Source: Capsicum annuum (Eukaryota; Streptophyta; Magnoliopsida; Solanales; Solanaceae). Taken from it: DNA of 64,000 bases. Every line of letters begins with the position of its first letter. The first letter of the stretch is position 1. The DNA is taken from positions 117,085,519 to 117,149,518 of the forward strand of contig NC_061120.1 of NCBI RefSeq assembly GCF_002878395.1, written 5' to 3'. The notes under the pieces are model-generated. The model did not search any database, had not been told where the DNA came from, and was given only the letters and a program-made list of their open reading frames with translations. The position numbers and the translations under genes are program-made. This document shows, in pieces, positions 19,482 to 32,419 of the stretch.

Positions 19482-21655
19482 TGACATCTCAAAAATCCAA
19501 GCCATTATTAGAATCATTCTTAAAGTTAATACAACATCAATCCTCATGTTTCGGTAGTTTGTATAAGTGACTTAGACATATATTAATACCTCAAATAGCT
19601 CCTAGCTTATAGACAAGTCAAAACATCCCTTAGCCATTAAATTCTTGTGAAAAATATAACTATAATCATTTTCAAATAAGCATAACTATTAGGTTACTAA
19701 GAATATTTTATCTCAAGACCCACCATTAGATAGATAATTAAATTAGCTTTCCAACAATACTAATTTCTCCTTAATAAGGTTTTGGGGTAAAAATTTATGT
19801 CCAATATACTGAAGCACTGTCAGAGCTTCCCAGACTATTACTCGTAATGTCTCATTAAGGGTCATTAGGATGGAGTCGTAATCTGCACTGTAGAGGCTGA
19901 AATTGTGTTTCTAACCATGACTCAGGTTATGACTCATGGCCAGACCCTACAAGTCAGACTTAAGTCATTGATACTGCTTCTAGGCAACTTACAGACAGTT
20001 TTGAAGGATTTTTTTAGGTTATTTCCCACTCTTTTAACCCCAAAACTACATCAATTAAGCTATTTTAAGGCTGAATAAAATGGCAAAACAACCCCAAACC
20101 CCTCATTCTCAATACAACACCAAATTACTCAAAATAAACAAGCTATTTTCACTTCTCCAAAGCAACAAATTTGGGGTTTTCATCTTCATGTCCAAATCCC
20201 CAAAACTTTAATTCAAAAATCAAAAGTAATTAAGCATGTGGGGTATGAACAAGGATAAACTTTAATCCTTTTGCCCAAAAGCTTTGGTTTTTTTAATTAA
20301 ATTTATGAGATGTCAAATAGGGTTTATATCTAATTTCCTTATTTTTGAGATTATGGCATTATCATGGGATTTAAAGTTCAGTTAGCCCAAGAATTTACCT
20401 TTACTCATGTTTTTACTTACATGATTGTTCTTACGAGATGAATTTTAACATGAATTCCCATGAGTTGATAAATATGCTTGATTTTCAGTATGATTTAGTT
20501 AGTTTACAAATAAGAGCATATGAATTTATCATGACTTTCTTAGTTTACCAGAAGTTCAGATTTACTATTTCAGATTACTACAGTATGATACAATTTTAGT
20601 TTTTATATTATGATCTCAGACATGATATAAAATTCACACAGATATTTATGAGTATGATTTATTAATAGAATCATGATTGGTTTTTCAAATTTATAAACAC
20701 AACACTTATTTTAAGGTGAATTTCATCAGTATAAGCATATAATAAATATATTTTTGAGTAGTATTTAATACAAAGAGGGGAATATGGATTCAGAGAGCAT
20801 CTTATTCTCTAGAAACTATGTACCACCATAGATTCAGGGGCCTCGCTAGAAAAGCATTCCCCTTTCCCAATATGGGCTAAGTTTAGTGATCACTCCCATT
20901 TCAATTTAAGTTCTACTTCGATGGGTTAGACGTTGGAATCCATGTTAGCTCACATGGTTTATTCGGTTATGGGAATATCCCACAAAGAAGATAAAAGTAA
21001 AGATTTTATAAACAAAGTTAAATGACTCACTAAGCTTGTCAGATTATGCTTTATTATTCATCTTTTATGATATTTTGGATTTTAATTTATTCATGTCCTT
21101 TTACACTTGGCATGCATGATTTGAAAGTATGTTTAGTTTTAGTTTTACTTATTGCATTCACCCTACATATTCAGTATATTCCAAAAGTACTGACCACATA
21201 TATGTCTATGTGACTACGTTGTTTCATAATGTAGGTACCAATGTAGTCCAAAACACCATTATCAAACAATATACAACTTTGGCTAGCAGGTGATGAGTTC
21301 TCTAGATTTGAGGACTTAAGTCAACTGCAGTCCCAGTATTATATTTATATTCAGTCAGATTGATTAGAGATGGCTGAGGATTATTTCCCAACAACCTATA
21401 GTCAATATTAGTAGAAGCTTCATAGATAGTCAGTCAAAGATGATATATTTAGTTTTAGTTTCCTTTGTATATCCAATGTTGTAAGTAAGTTTTTGAATAG
21501 TTTTGTATTAAACAAGTTCAGCTAATGACATCTTTTCCACTGATTGATTTTGACATCAGTTGCTCATGAATCATGCCATTATCATGGGTTAGATTATGAT
21601 CACTTGTGGTTCTTAGAATCTTATGACGTCTAGAGAGTAGTCTCTGGGGGTTACA
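19482..21655 (+). repeat. Element C 5' LTR (about 2.17 kb)
   Basis: Starts TGACATCTCAAAAATCC and ends GGGGGTTACA before the primer site. It matches 25033-25772 and then 40499-41844. From 19840 to 19990 it has repeated ATGACTC/GAGTCGTAA motifs (for example AGTCGTAATCTG, CATGACTCAGG, TATGACTCATGG). Confidence 0.75.
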
Positions 21656-21659
21656 AACT

Positions 21660-21671
21660 TGGTATCCGATC
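21660..21671 (+). promoter_or_regulatory. Degenerate tRNA-iMet primer binding site of element C
   Basis: TGGTATCCGATC, four bases after the LTR end, differs at two places from TGGTATCAGAGC. Confidence 0.65.
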
Positions 21672-23825
21672 ACAGAGTTTAAGTGTCCTAGGGTGTCTAT
21701 GAAGTTGTGTCTAGTAGATTTTTACAAAATGGTACGGAGATGTCTGTACTTTTCTTCGAGAGGCTATTGGGCATTTAAGAAATATTTCCCTTCTTCATGC
21801 TCTAGATCATACAGTAAAGTTGTTCTCTTAGAAAATTCCATTGATTCATGTGTTACTCCATAATTCTCCATATATGACTTATTCTTGTGATAACATGAGT
21901 AGTAAATTACAAATATTCCCAATATAATGTTCTTAGATTCACTATTAGTAACTTTAGAAATCACACAAAAGGATTAAGAAGAGCCCGCTAGTGTGTTTAA
22001 AGTCCTTTAATTCGAAATCTTATGTCTTTTCTCCATATGAGTTGTGCGGTTAATACAAAATATGCTATGTAATTAGATTTCTCTTTAGCCCTTCATTATA
22101 AATAATGTTTATGAGAGGAGAGGGTATGTACCTAGATTATTGAATATAGTTTTCATCAAGAGATATTTTAACTTAGTGTGTTATAATTCATAAGTAGTAC
22201 AACATCCTTAGAGTTGGAAGTATGGATTTAGAAGTATAGTGATAAGAAAGTTAGAGATATGGACTGGTTAAGAGTATAGTGAGGGATCTATGTATGCTAT
22301 TAAGTAAGGATTGAGGTGATGCATCTTTGGGTGTTAACTAAAGGGGTAGTGAATGTGGTGTAGATTTCATGGTGGAAGATAGAGAAAAAGTTATTTGTGA
22401 AGGTGACTTAGAATATGCTTGAAGTAGGAGAAGAGTTCTTGATTGTATTACATTGTGTTAGAAAAGTATAGGTTATTGATGAAAGTATTTTATGGTTGAA
22501 TATTGCTAATTTAGGCTTCCTTTGTGGTTGAGAAAAAAAGAGTTCAGTTGAAACTTATAGAGATATAAATGTAATTTAGGTGTATGGATGGGTAAATAGT
22601 AGTAATGTGTAAAAAAAGGATGTGATAATGGATTATAACAAGATAGATCATAAGATTATGATCGATTGTTGTTAGTATGAGGTTCTAGTAGACTAGTGTT
22701 TCATGATGTTGTATTTTATAGCTTCCAAGTGTGAATAATATGTGAGGTTATGTTGTTAATCATGTCAAGCACTAGACACTAAGTTTGAATAGTGGATAAT
22801 TATCAAGGTGGAAATAATGATTGCTTGGCTAGTGATGCTAGTTATATGGAAGTGATTTAGTAGGTTTGAATAGTGTATGCAAGAGTTTAAGTTCATTTAT
22901 TTGCAATTAAGTATGATGTTGTAGGTATAATGTGGAGGTGTACCCAAGGTGATATTGAGTTGCATTATTTTCTAAGATCATTAAGTGTTGTGTGTAGTTA
23001 GTAGTACCTTTGAGTTGCTAAATAAGAAGTAGGCTAGTTATACAGTATATGGTGTTTGTAATAACTAAGTTAAAGGGTTATGGATAAATAATGTTAATTC
23101 TTTTGGTATGATTTTGATCCTCATAGCCGAGGGAGAAAACAAAAGTTTAGAAATGTGATACTAGTAGGCTATGAGGTAAAAGAGGTAGATTATGTGTTTA
23201 GTGAGGCAAGTATGTTTATGAAAGAGAGTGTAAGTCTATGACGATGATTATTGAAGCTACAAAAAGTTAAGGATGACATGTATGAAAGGATTTTCCCAAA
23301 ATAAAGTTAGTATGTTCGAAATATAGTTTATTTGCATGACTTGAGCCTTTATGTGTAGACCATTAGAATGAAGAAATTATGGCTCAGTCTTAAGGATATG
23401 GAATAAATCAAGAAGCTTAGAAGGTTGACTTTAATCTAAGGGGGAGATGAACCAAATCAAGTTTTGAGAATTAGATTATGATGCATGTCAATAAGAGTTG
23501 ATATGAGATAGTGATCTATTCTTATTCTAGCATATTTATTTCCTTGGATTTTAGTCATTATGACCTCCTATCTATGTCTTGTGTGATAGAGCCTTGCCTG
23601 TGACCAATTCTTATATACTTCATGCATTTTCACGTTCTTTCTCAGCTTTTAGTACAAGAAGAAATAGCTTCACTTTGTGATCCGAGTCATCCCTCATGAG
23701 TCTATGAGTTCCAATCTTATGTTAAGTATCTTTTGATAAGTATGAACCCATTTTTTAGAGTATGCTCAACGTAGTTCAATATGCATACTTTTTGTATTCA
23801 AAACCAATTACACAGTATGGGGTTG
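21672..23825 (+). other. Element C internal region, non-coding
   Basis: About 2.1 kb, AT-rich and G-over-C rich on the plus strand with many stops in all frames. The first 150 bases (GGTACGGAGATGTCTGTACT and on) resemble the leader of Del-like elements. No protein motif is recognised; the ORF 21764-21964 (minus) is short and unsupported. Confidence 0.55.
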
Positions 23826-24708
23826 AGGTCATTACCACTTCAATTGTAAATATTCACAAATTGGGGAAAATCATAATCCCCTAGTTTATTCGCCATATCC
23901 ATGCATCCCACAAGTTTAAAACTATAAATGAAGCATGAACAATCATATATAAACCATGGGAAAACATTGTTCAGACACAAACATTCAAAACCCTCAACAT
24001 GTTCTAAAACCAACATCAAAATCATATGAATAATGATTTAAAACATATTCTCTTAACAAATTAACAATTGGGGAAGATTAGCATGAATGAAAGATTCTCA
24101 ATTATGGAGAAGACACCTTAAATTGACTCTAGATGCTCAACCTTGAAGAAACCCTAACTTGCTTTGCTTGAAGGAATTTGAGAGAGTAAAGAGGATTTTT
24201 GATTTTTTAAGGTGTTAAAATAACTCCGCAAAGATGTCTTATGGGCATGGGGCCTTTTTAGTTAAAGAGGAAAATGTCCAAATTTCCCTCAACTTAGAAA
24301 CTAAATAATTGTCACCACTGACTATGGGTCACACGATGACTCATAACGACATGTTATGACTCATTACCATGAGATGTAGCCAATACATTATCATTAGGAA
24401 CACTTACTGTTGACCCTACAACTTACATCATATGAATCGTAAGGTCCAAGTCATATCCACGATAACAACACTTAAAACATTTACTGGTTTGACTACGGTT
24501 GGGGCATCACGACTTATAATAAGTCCATACAACTCGTTGTGAGCCACTCATAATCAAAGTAGAAAATTTAGCCATACACTCTGGTCAATATACGATTTAG
24601 GTCCTTATGACTCATCAAGACTCCCTATGACTCGTAAGGGGAGTCATAGTCAGGACAATGAGGATAAAATTAAGAAATTTTCAAGGACCAAAAATCTGGG
24701 GTATTGCA
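23826..24708 (-). repeat. LTR-like fragment in reverse orientation inside element C
   Basis: Read on the minus strand, this begins TGCAATACCCCAGATTTTTGG, has a cluster of GAGTCATAAGG/ACGAGTCATAG motifs (24310-24690), then a telo-box at 24149-24156, then sequence like an LTR leader. This is the same layout as the other LTRs here. No matching second LTR or internal region was found, so it may be a fragment or a solo LTR. Confidence 0.5.
24149..24156 (+). promoter_or_regulatory. Telo-box in the reversed LTR-like fragment
   Basis: AAACCCTA on the plus strand; in the LTR's own orientation it reads TAGGGTTT, about 150 bases after the GAGTCATAAGG cluster. Confidence 0.45.
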
Positions 24709-25032
24709 ATATACCTGTTCTAGGAGGTAATTTATTCACACTCATGCTAATTGTGAATTTAGTTGAGTCCTTACTCTAAGTCTAAATTGTACCAACCATA
24801 ACAGATTCCCAAATTTAGAAATCAATATCATGTTAGTTATCCAACTATAAAATTAAGCCAGACAAAACTAGTGAGTTCCTAAATTTTCAAACTAGTCATA
24901 GTTCTATTTGGAAGTTCAATCATCATGTCCGTATTATTCACTTAGAAATCTATTTTAGAGATTACAACTCTTTTCCTATTCTTTAACCCAAGTCTGTCTT
25001 CATTTGATAACGAATAATCTCAAGGGGGAGAT

Positions 25033-25772
25033 ATCGTAACAATCCAAAAATCTAAGCTAATATTAGAATCATGCTTCAAGATAATACAATATCAAGCCTC
25101 ATTTTTGGTAGTTTATAAGTGAATTAGACCTAATTTTTAAGTTACTGAGAGTTTTAGGTCAAGACCCATCATCAGATATATAATTGAATTAGCTTTCTAA
25201 CGATACCAATATCACCTTAATCTAATAACGGGGTAAAAATTTATGGCCAAATTACTATAGAATTTTCAAAGCACTCAGACTACAACTCATAATGTCTCAT
25301 TTTATGGGTCTTTAGGAGGGAGTCATACTCTGGGCAGTAAAGGCTGAAATTAGGTTTCTTACCATGACTCAAGTTACAACTTATGGCCAGACCCTAGGAG
25401 TCGTGATCTAAGTTGTTGGTACTGCTTCTATGTGACTTCCAGATGATTTTAAAGGTTTTTTTTGGGTCTTTTCCCACCCTTCAAACCCTAAAACTACGCT
25501 ATTTAAGCTATTTTAAGGCTGAATAAAAAGCCAAAAAAACCCTAAATCCCTTATTCTCAACACAACACCAAATTACTATAAATAAACATGCATTTTTTCT
25601 TCTCCAAAGAAACAAATTAGGGGTTTTCATCTTCAAGTCCAAATCCCCAAAACTTCAATGCAAAAATCAAAAGTAATCAGGTATGTGGGGTTTGAACAAG
25701 GATAACCTTTCATCCTTGTGCCCAAAAGATTTGTGTTTTTTATTAAATTTATGAGACTTCAATTAGGGTTCA
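25033..25772 (+). repeat. Element C 3' LTR, left part
   Basis: Corresponds to 19482-20334 of the 5' LTR, with a telo-box AAACCCTA at 25483-25490 just after repeated GACTC/GAGTC motifs (25270-25410). Its last five bases, GTTCA, are duplicated at 40499-40503 on the other side of insertion J. Confidence 0.8.
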
Positions 25773-26536
25773 TGATCACGCTCATCTATACCATAATATT
25801 GATTACGATGACCATTGTTAATAAAGATCAACTCATGTTGAGGCAGAATCCTCGAGGAGCAAATCTAGCCTTCGAACCCTATAGGTGTTGATAATGTCTA
25901 AGTGTATCCCTATAGTGTAAACAAAAAGAAATGCATGAATTCAAATGGTGTGTTTAGTTTGGAAGGTTATTCCACCAAATTCTATTCAAATTAACAAATA
26001 AAGACAACAATTGTAAATAAGATTTCAATAAGGAATAAGTCTTGGGATTATGCAATCCTAGGGGTAGATAATGCATGGATTCATGAAAATTGGGTGCAAA
26101 TTCAAGTCATTAATTACATAGGTAGGCTAGTTTGGGAGTTCTTGAGGATAATCTTTCAACCAAGCCTCAAGATTATCACCCATGGATCCTTTTGGATACC
26201 TCATGGATGTGGTAAGTAAAATTACCTAATGCCTCAAATAGGCATCCCTATTTCTAGAAAGATGCCCAAGATCTAGCTAATTCTATACTCACCCTTCTTT
26301 CTAAGATGATGAAAATAGAATTAACTAAATTTAATTATTGTCTACTAATGCCTTGTCACTAATATTCCTCTTTCAAGGATGACGTGAGAGTTTGAGAATT
26401 TGGGATTTTCACCCATAATTCCCAACTAAATCAAGAAAGCATTAGTGAAACCCACAATCAATGACCAAGAATATACACTAATAAATCACAATCCACACAT
26501 ATTTTCACCCTAGTTAAATATAATCAAAAGATAATG
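25773..26536 (-). repeat. Left inverted LTR end of insertion J
   Basis: Reverse complement of the last part of the Athila-like LTR at 39094-40498; shared text includes GGTGTTGATA and ATCCTCGAG (in this strand). It stops where element B starts. Its mate on the right is complete, so about half of this LTR copy is missing. Confidence 0.75.
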
Positions 26537-29128
26537 TGAGACCTCGCAAAATCCTAGCTTAACTCAGTCCTTTAGATCATGAAAAGAGGTCCAAGACTTA
26601 GAAAAATTCAGCTAAGTAATGACACTTAGTCTCATATTTGGACATCGGTATTTCCATGATTTTATTTACGGCCCTTATAGCCTTAAAGTGTCAATTTTTA
26701 AGTCGATTCATGATCAGGGAGGTCAATTGGTGTTCCTGAGCGAGTTTTAAAGTTTTTGGACCCCGTTAGAATCTCATTGGGATGTTGAAAATAGTGAGTC
26801 AATGCGATCTGGATGCGTCGCATCGCCTATCATGCCAATATATATTTTTCCCCATATTCTAGTGCAAATTTTAGTGAGCCAACATGATATCGATGCGTCG
26901 CATCGGCCATCACGTTGACCCCTTCGACGCGGCGCGTTAGTCTGCGCGTTGCTGGGTGTAAATTTTCTGTAATTATAATCCGCGTCTAAAGGGGTAAATG
27001 AGTGAATTTTTCCACTCTTATTTACCCAAAACACAAAATTGTAGCCCCAAATATAAAAGATACCTCATTATTCATCTTTTTCATCTCTAATAATAAACCT
27101 TAGCTCTATGAATCAAAAACAAATCCCATAACTTCTACTCCAAGAAATCTTATAATTCAAAGCTCCGGGTTCAAGAACTTCATGAGGAAGCTTCAAGAAC
27201 ACCATTAGAGAGTCAAGAATCAAGCTTTTACATTCAAATTCATCAACAAGGTATGTGGGGTTTATCAGCTAGGACCCTTTTCCATCCTTGTACCTAAAAC
27301 CAAAGTTTTTATTTCAAATTTATATCATTTTGAATGAATATACTTGAGATTTGAATTAGGGTTATACCCATTATTGCTAATTGCAAGATTATGAGATTTC
27401 AAGTGTTTTAGAAGTTAAATTACATGTCTATTTTTATATTTTCATGCCTATTGTAGTAAATTCTAAATTTTGAGATGAATTATCATAGGTTTCATTGAGC
27501 ATGATTATTATGATGTTTTGACAAGAGATTGATATAGGAGTTATTAAGCCAAAGATTATATGTTGATATTTCAAGAGAGATGAAACTTTAAGCATCTTAT
27601 GATTAGATTAATTATAGATTTTTAGTAAAGCTTTGATCTTTTAACCCTCAAATAAGATTTGGAATCTACTTTAAAGATTTATTATAGATTATAGAATTTA
27701 AAATAGCTTTATTTACAAATTTAATCAAGTAAATGGATAACTGGTTTTATAATAACCCTTATGCTAGTTTTTAAAGTAGATTTCCAATAGAATGAGCACA
27801 GATTAAAGAGAGTAGTATTTAGCACTAAGCGGGAAGTGTGGGATTAGCGTGCCCTATCTTCCACAAAACTGCGTAGCCAACGTAGGTATAGATTATTAGA
27901 TTATTCCTATTCTAATATGGGTGATAGTTACAAATATGATCACTTAGCTCTGATTATACTCCTTCGCAAGAGTAAGACACCTCTCTCCATCATGAGGTTT
28001 TCTCCATAGGGGAATAAGATGTTGGACTCTATATTAGCTCACATATTTTATGTCGATTACAAGAACCTCCCTAATAGTAAAAGCTATCAAATTAGTTTTT
28101 AAATAACTTTCCTAAAATTTTAAGGTTACAGCATTACAGAAAAACTTTTAGAAAACTAAGTGTAAAGGCTCACAACTTTATTCAAATTATGCTTTACAGA
28201 AAGATATTAGCTACAAATTTTATCTTTCAAATTTTAGAAATAAAAGTGAGTCCTTTCCATACTTAAACATCATGATTTATAGACAGATCACTAACACAAC
28301 TCTTAGAACTAAATGTTATGACAGACTAGATTTACAAAGTATGATTTGCTATTCATGAATACAAACTTTAGTTTTTTCTAGATATTCCAGCTTGTGTGAG
28401 TCATTTATATTTAGCATGCATTATTTTATAAATTATAATGATGAGATAATGTTTTACTTATGCATTTTACCCCCATATACTCAGTATATCCTCAAAGTGC
28501 TGATTCACATACACGTCTATATGCTATAATGTCTCATAATATAGGTTCAAGTGCTCAGTATCAGCAACATGAGTAGTTCAAGCATCTCTATCCATATTCG
28601 ACAGTTGGTGAGTCCTCAAGTTCGGGGACTTATTCATTCAAATTTTGAATGCTTATTAGTTTATATTATTCAGTATTCTTTCCAGACAACTCGAGTTAGC
28701 TGGGGGTTAATCCTAGTGACTCTCTAGTTATTAGTAGTAGAGGCTTGTCAGATTGCTAGTTACCATTCAGACTTATAGTATTTGATTTTCAGAGACTATA
28801 TTCAGATTTTTCTTAGATATTATAGTCAGATTTCTGCATTTAGCAAGATTATACATCTATATTTCCATTATTATGAGATTCAGACTGCTAGATATGATTT
28901 AGTCTATTCAGTTTTAATTGTTCAGACTCCTAAGTCTATTATTTTAGAAATTATGATTCAGATATTCTTAGTTATCTCTAACAGATTTTTGTATTTTAGT
29001 ATGATTATACATCTATATTCCCTTATTATGAGATTTAGGCTTAGTAGAAGGCAGAGAGGGTTAGCTTAAGGCTACTCATAGTCTTGACAACTATGTGACA
29101 TCTCGGGACTAGATTTTGGGATGTTACA
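26537..29128 (+). repeat. Element B 5' LTR (about 2.6 kb)
   Basis: Starts TGAGACCTCGCAAAATCC and ends GGGATGTTACA. Contains two copies of the palindrome GATGCGTCGCATC (26812-26824 and 26892-26904), then AAACCTTA (a one-base variant of the telo-box, near 27095). The ORFs at 26774-27034 (minus) and 28782-29069 (plus) lie inside the LTR and are not supported as genes. Confidence 0.88.
26805..26965. repeat. CpG-rich palindrome cluster in element B 5' LTR
   Basis: GATGCGTCGCATC occurs twice 80 bases apart, each after a GTGAG(T/C)CAA(T/C) phrase, followed by GACGCGGCGCG and CTGCGCGTTGC. In the 3' LTR (34440-34580) the same places have lost most CpGs to TpG or CpA. Confidence 0.85.
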
Positions 29129-29132
29129 AACT

Positions 29133-29144
29133 TGGTATCAGAGC
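29133..29144 (+). promoter_or_regulatory. tRNA-iMet primer binding site of element B
   Basis: TGGTATCAGAGC, an exact complement of the plant initiator-Met tRNA 3' end without mismatch, four bases after the LTR. Start point for minus-strand DNA synthesis. Confidence 0.9.
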
Positions 29145-29339
29145 CTAAGGTTTTTAAGAGTCCTAGGGAGTCAGACAAGCCGCGTTACGTAGAATCTTGA
29201 TCATGGGTGTGAAGCATGCCATATTTATGAGCAATACACTACGAGATATTTTTTGAAAATTATCTCTTTCTTTCATAATCTATCATGCTTATAGTATTTT
29301 TATCTACTTTTGACTCATGATCTAACGTGATAGTTGAAT
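29145..29339 (+). other. Element B leader
   Basis: Non-coding stretch between primer site and the first gag ATG; it resembles the leader at 21672 in element C. Confidence 0.6.
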
Positions 29340-30500
29340 ATGCCTCCTCGTTGAACTAACTCCTACAAAAATGATAACCAGCTACCCCAGCCCACCGATC
29401 CTCTAAATGAGAATGTATCCCATGCTAAGTTAAGGCTGTCTTTCAGGTGTTGGCCTAAGCTGTGACTGCTAATGTTTAGGGAAACCGTTAAGCTGCAGTC
29501 CCACTTCAGCAAAATAACAATTTAGCAGCAGCCAAAATAAGAGATTTCATGAGAATGATACACCAGAGTTCTTTGGGTCAAAAGTAGGTGAGGACCCATA
29601 AATTTATTTAGATAAGGTGAAGAAAAACACCAACTTATACATGTTTCTAAAGAGGAGAGTGTAGATTTATCATCTTATAGATTGAAGGATGTAGCATTTG
29701 ATTAGGTAGTCATGTGAAAAATGGTAGAGGTGAGAATGCAACTCCTATGAGTTGGCAAGTATTTTAGAATGCATTTCTAGATAGGTTCTTTCTATGCAAA
29801 ACAAGAGAAGCTAAGATACAGGAGTTTGTGAACCTGAGGTAGGGCTCAATGACAGTGAAGAAATACTACCTTAAGTTCAATCAGTTGTCTAAGTATGCCC
29901 CTGATACGATGGATAATCCTAGAGCTACCATGAGTAAATTTGTTACTGAAGTATCTATCTTAGTAGTCAATGATTGTAGGACTACCATGCTTATTAGGGA
30001 CATGGATATTTCTAGGTTGATGATTCATGCCCAGCAAATTGAGGTAGAGAAGTTGAAGGGAGCAGAAAGAAGTAATAAAAAGGCTAGAACTGGTTAGTTT
30101 GAGTATGGCCAGGCTAGGTTTGGAGGGGGAAATTATTCCCAATTTTAGAATCATTCATCTATCCGAGCACCATCTTCAGCTAGTGCTCCCATTCCTAGAG
30201 CTAGGCAAGATTAGTGGGGTTAGTCTTCTATGTCCAGATCTTAGAATAGTATGAGTGGAAGACCTAATTATCCTTTATGTACTAAGTGTGGTAAGAATTA
30301 TCCTGGTGAGTGTTTCGCTAGTTAGAAAGGCTGTTATAGTTGTAGTAAGTTGGGTTATAGTATTAGAGAGAGCCTACATGCTATGCAGGGAAACAGAGAT
30401 GTTCGACCCCAGAATTAGGATACTAGTACACCAGTCCCTCTAGGTCACCCAGTCCCTCCTTAGGGTACATCATCCAGTACTGGTGACAGTTAGTGCCAGA
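29340..30500 (+). pseudogene. Element B gag, broken
   Basis: Starts MPPR followed by a stop; the capsid domain is recognised as MTVKKYYLKFNQLSKYAPD (29849 on) and LIRDMDISRLMIHAQQIEVE. Two damaged zinc knuckles follow: CTKCGKNYPGEC at about 30277 and CYSCSKLGYSIRES at about 30330, in which His reads Tyr and the last Cys reads Ser. The ORF at 30255-30443 is a shadow frame over these knuckles. Confidence 0.8.
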
Positions 30501-30900
30501 ATTGGTTTTATACTTTACCATCCTGTTTGGAGAAGGAAGATTCACCAGATATTGTTACTGGTATGCTTTGTGTCTTTCATCTTGATGTTTATGTGTTGTT
30601 AGACCCCGAGTCTAGTTTCTTTTATGTGACCCCATTAGTTATAATCAATTTTGAAATAAGTCTTAAAAATATCCCTGAGCCCTTCTTGGTTTCTACCCCA
30701 TTAGGTGAGTCAATTACTGCTAAACAAATCTATAGAAAGTGTCCTATCATTTTCCTTCATAAAATCATATTAGTAGACTTAATAGAGTTATTTATAGTTG
30801 AATTTGATCCTATTCTTAGTATGGATTGGCTCCATTACTGTTATGCATCTATAGATTGTCACACCCGAGTGGTGAAGTTTTAGTTTCTAGATGAGCCAGT
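30500..30900 (+). pseudogene. Element B aspartic protease
   Basis: Open from 30527 to 30883: DSPDIVTGMLCVFHLDVYVL, then LLDPESSFFYVTPLV where the clade has D-P-G-S-T (Gly reads Glu), then PILSMDWLHYCYASIDCHTR, the ILGMDWL block. The Gly to Glu change in the active-site loop should inactivate it. Confidence 0.8.
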
Positions 30901-31920
30901 CTTTGAGTGGGGAGAAAATTTAGTGTCTCCTGAAAGCCATTTCCTATCTTATCTTAAAACCAGAAAGTTGATTTCCAAAGGGTATCTAGTTAGAGTCAAA
31001 CACACTAAGTTTGAGACTCTAACAATGGAGTCAGTCAGTGTAGTAAATGAGTTTCCTAATGTCTTTCCCAAAGATTTTCCAGGGGTACCTCCCGATAGGG
31101 AAATAAAATTCAGAATCAACCTTCTCCCTAGCACTCAGCCTATCTCTATTCCTCCATATCATATGGCTCCTAGCGAGCTTAAAGAGTTAAAGAACAACTC
31201 AAGGATCTTCTAGATAAAGGTTTCATAAGGCCTAGTATTTCTCTATGGGGCGCTGCCATCCTATTCGTGCGAAAGAAAGATGGTTCTTTGCGTATGTGCA
31301 TTGACTATTGTCGGCTAAATAAAGTTACGATCAAAAATGAATATCCTCTTCCTAGAATTGATGACTTATTTGAACAACTCTAAGGTGCATGTTATTTCTC
31401 CAAAATAGACCTTAGATTCGGCTATCATTAGCTTAGAGTAAGGGAGTGTGATATTCTAAAGATAGCTTTTAGAATCCGTTATGATCATTTTGAGTTTCTC
31501 GTCATGTCCTTTGGGCTAACGAATGCTCAAACAGCTTTTATGAACTTGATGAATAGAGTGTTCAAATAGTATCTGGACATTTTTGTCATAGTTTTTATCG
31601 ATGATATTTTTGTCTAATCTCATTCTGAGGGTGACCATGCAGACCACCTTAGAATTGTATTACAAACTCTTAGAGATCACCAGTTGTTCGCTAAATTCAG
31701 CAAAAGTGAATTTTGGCTAAGGTTAGTAGCTTTCCTTAGGCATATTGTTTTAAGTGGTGGTATTAGGGTTGATTCCCAAAAGATAGAAACAGTAAAAAAC
31801 TGGCCTAGACCTATTTCTGAGTTAGACATTAGAAGTTTCTTGGGTTTAGCTGGCTATTACAAACATTTCATTGAGGGTTTCTCATCTATTTTATTTGCTA
31901 TGTCAAGATTGACCTAAAAG
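30900..31920 (+). pseudogene. Element B reverse transcriptase, broken
   Basis: VVNEFPNVFPKDFPGVPPDR leads in; after a frameshift near 31200 the conserved blocks MVLCV.., [17 protein letters not shown] and [20 protein letters not shown] are seen, then FIDDIFV with the catalytic Asp pair followed by a stop (near 31617), and FSKSEFWLRLVAFLRHIV with SFLGLAGYYKHFIEGFSS to 31917. Confidence 0.85.
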
Positions 31921-32400
31921 AAAGTTAAGTTTTAGTGCTCAAATTCCTGCGAGAAGAGTTTTCAGGAGTTGAAGATTCGACTAACTTCAGCCCTAATTTT
32001 AGTGTTACCTGATGGTACAAATGGTTTTTTGGTGTATTATAGTGTTTCTAGAGTCAGTTTGGGTTATGCATTGAAGTAGAGAGGTAAGGTTATAGCCTAT
32101 GCCTCTAGACAGCTTAATCCTCAGAAAAGAATTACCTGACCTATGATCTTGAGTTAGCTGCTGTTGTGTTTTCTTTGAAAATCTAGAGGCACTATCTTTA
32201 TAGGGTGCATATTGATATGTTTACGGATCACAAAAGTTTGAAGTATGTTTTTACTTAGAGAGAATTAAATTTTTCTTAGAAGGTGGTTAGAATTGTTGAA
32301 GAATTATGATATAAGTATGTTGTATCATCCAGGCAAGGCCAATGTAGTGGCAGCCGCTCTTAGTAGATTGTCTATAACAGTGTTGCTTATGTGGAGAATA
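31921..32400 (+). pseudogene. Element B RNase H, broken
   Basis: Same region as 4600-5110 in element A: LTSALILVLPDGTNGFLVYY, then a Ser in place of the first catalytic Asp (tatagtgtttct), YASRQL, and [14 protein letters not shown] at the end. Several stops. Confidence 0.75.
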
Positions 32401-32419
32401 ATAAGAAGGAGTTAGTTAA

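Larger units (their letters stand above)
19482..25772 (+). mobile_element. Element C: large non-coding LTR element (LARD-like), left part
   Basis: A 5' LTR (19482-21655), a primer site, about 3.4 kb of internal DNA without any recognisable gag, protease, RT or integrase block in six frames, a polypurine tract (AAGGGGGAGATAT, near 25022) and a 3' LTR that starts near 25033. The 3' LTR is split at 25772 by insertion J and resumes at 40499. Such non-coding elements depend on proteins of other elements. Confidence 0.75.

Noticed and set aside
26774..27034. Minus-strand ORF rich in Arg and Cys
   Set aside because: It lies over the CpG-rich palindrome cluster of the element B 5' LTR; the decayed 3' LTR does not keep it.
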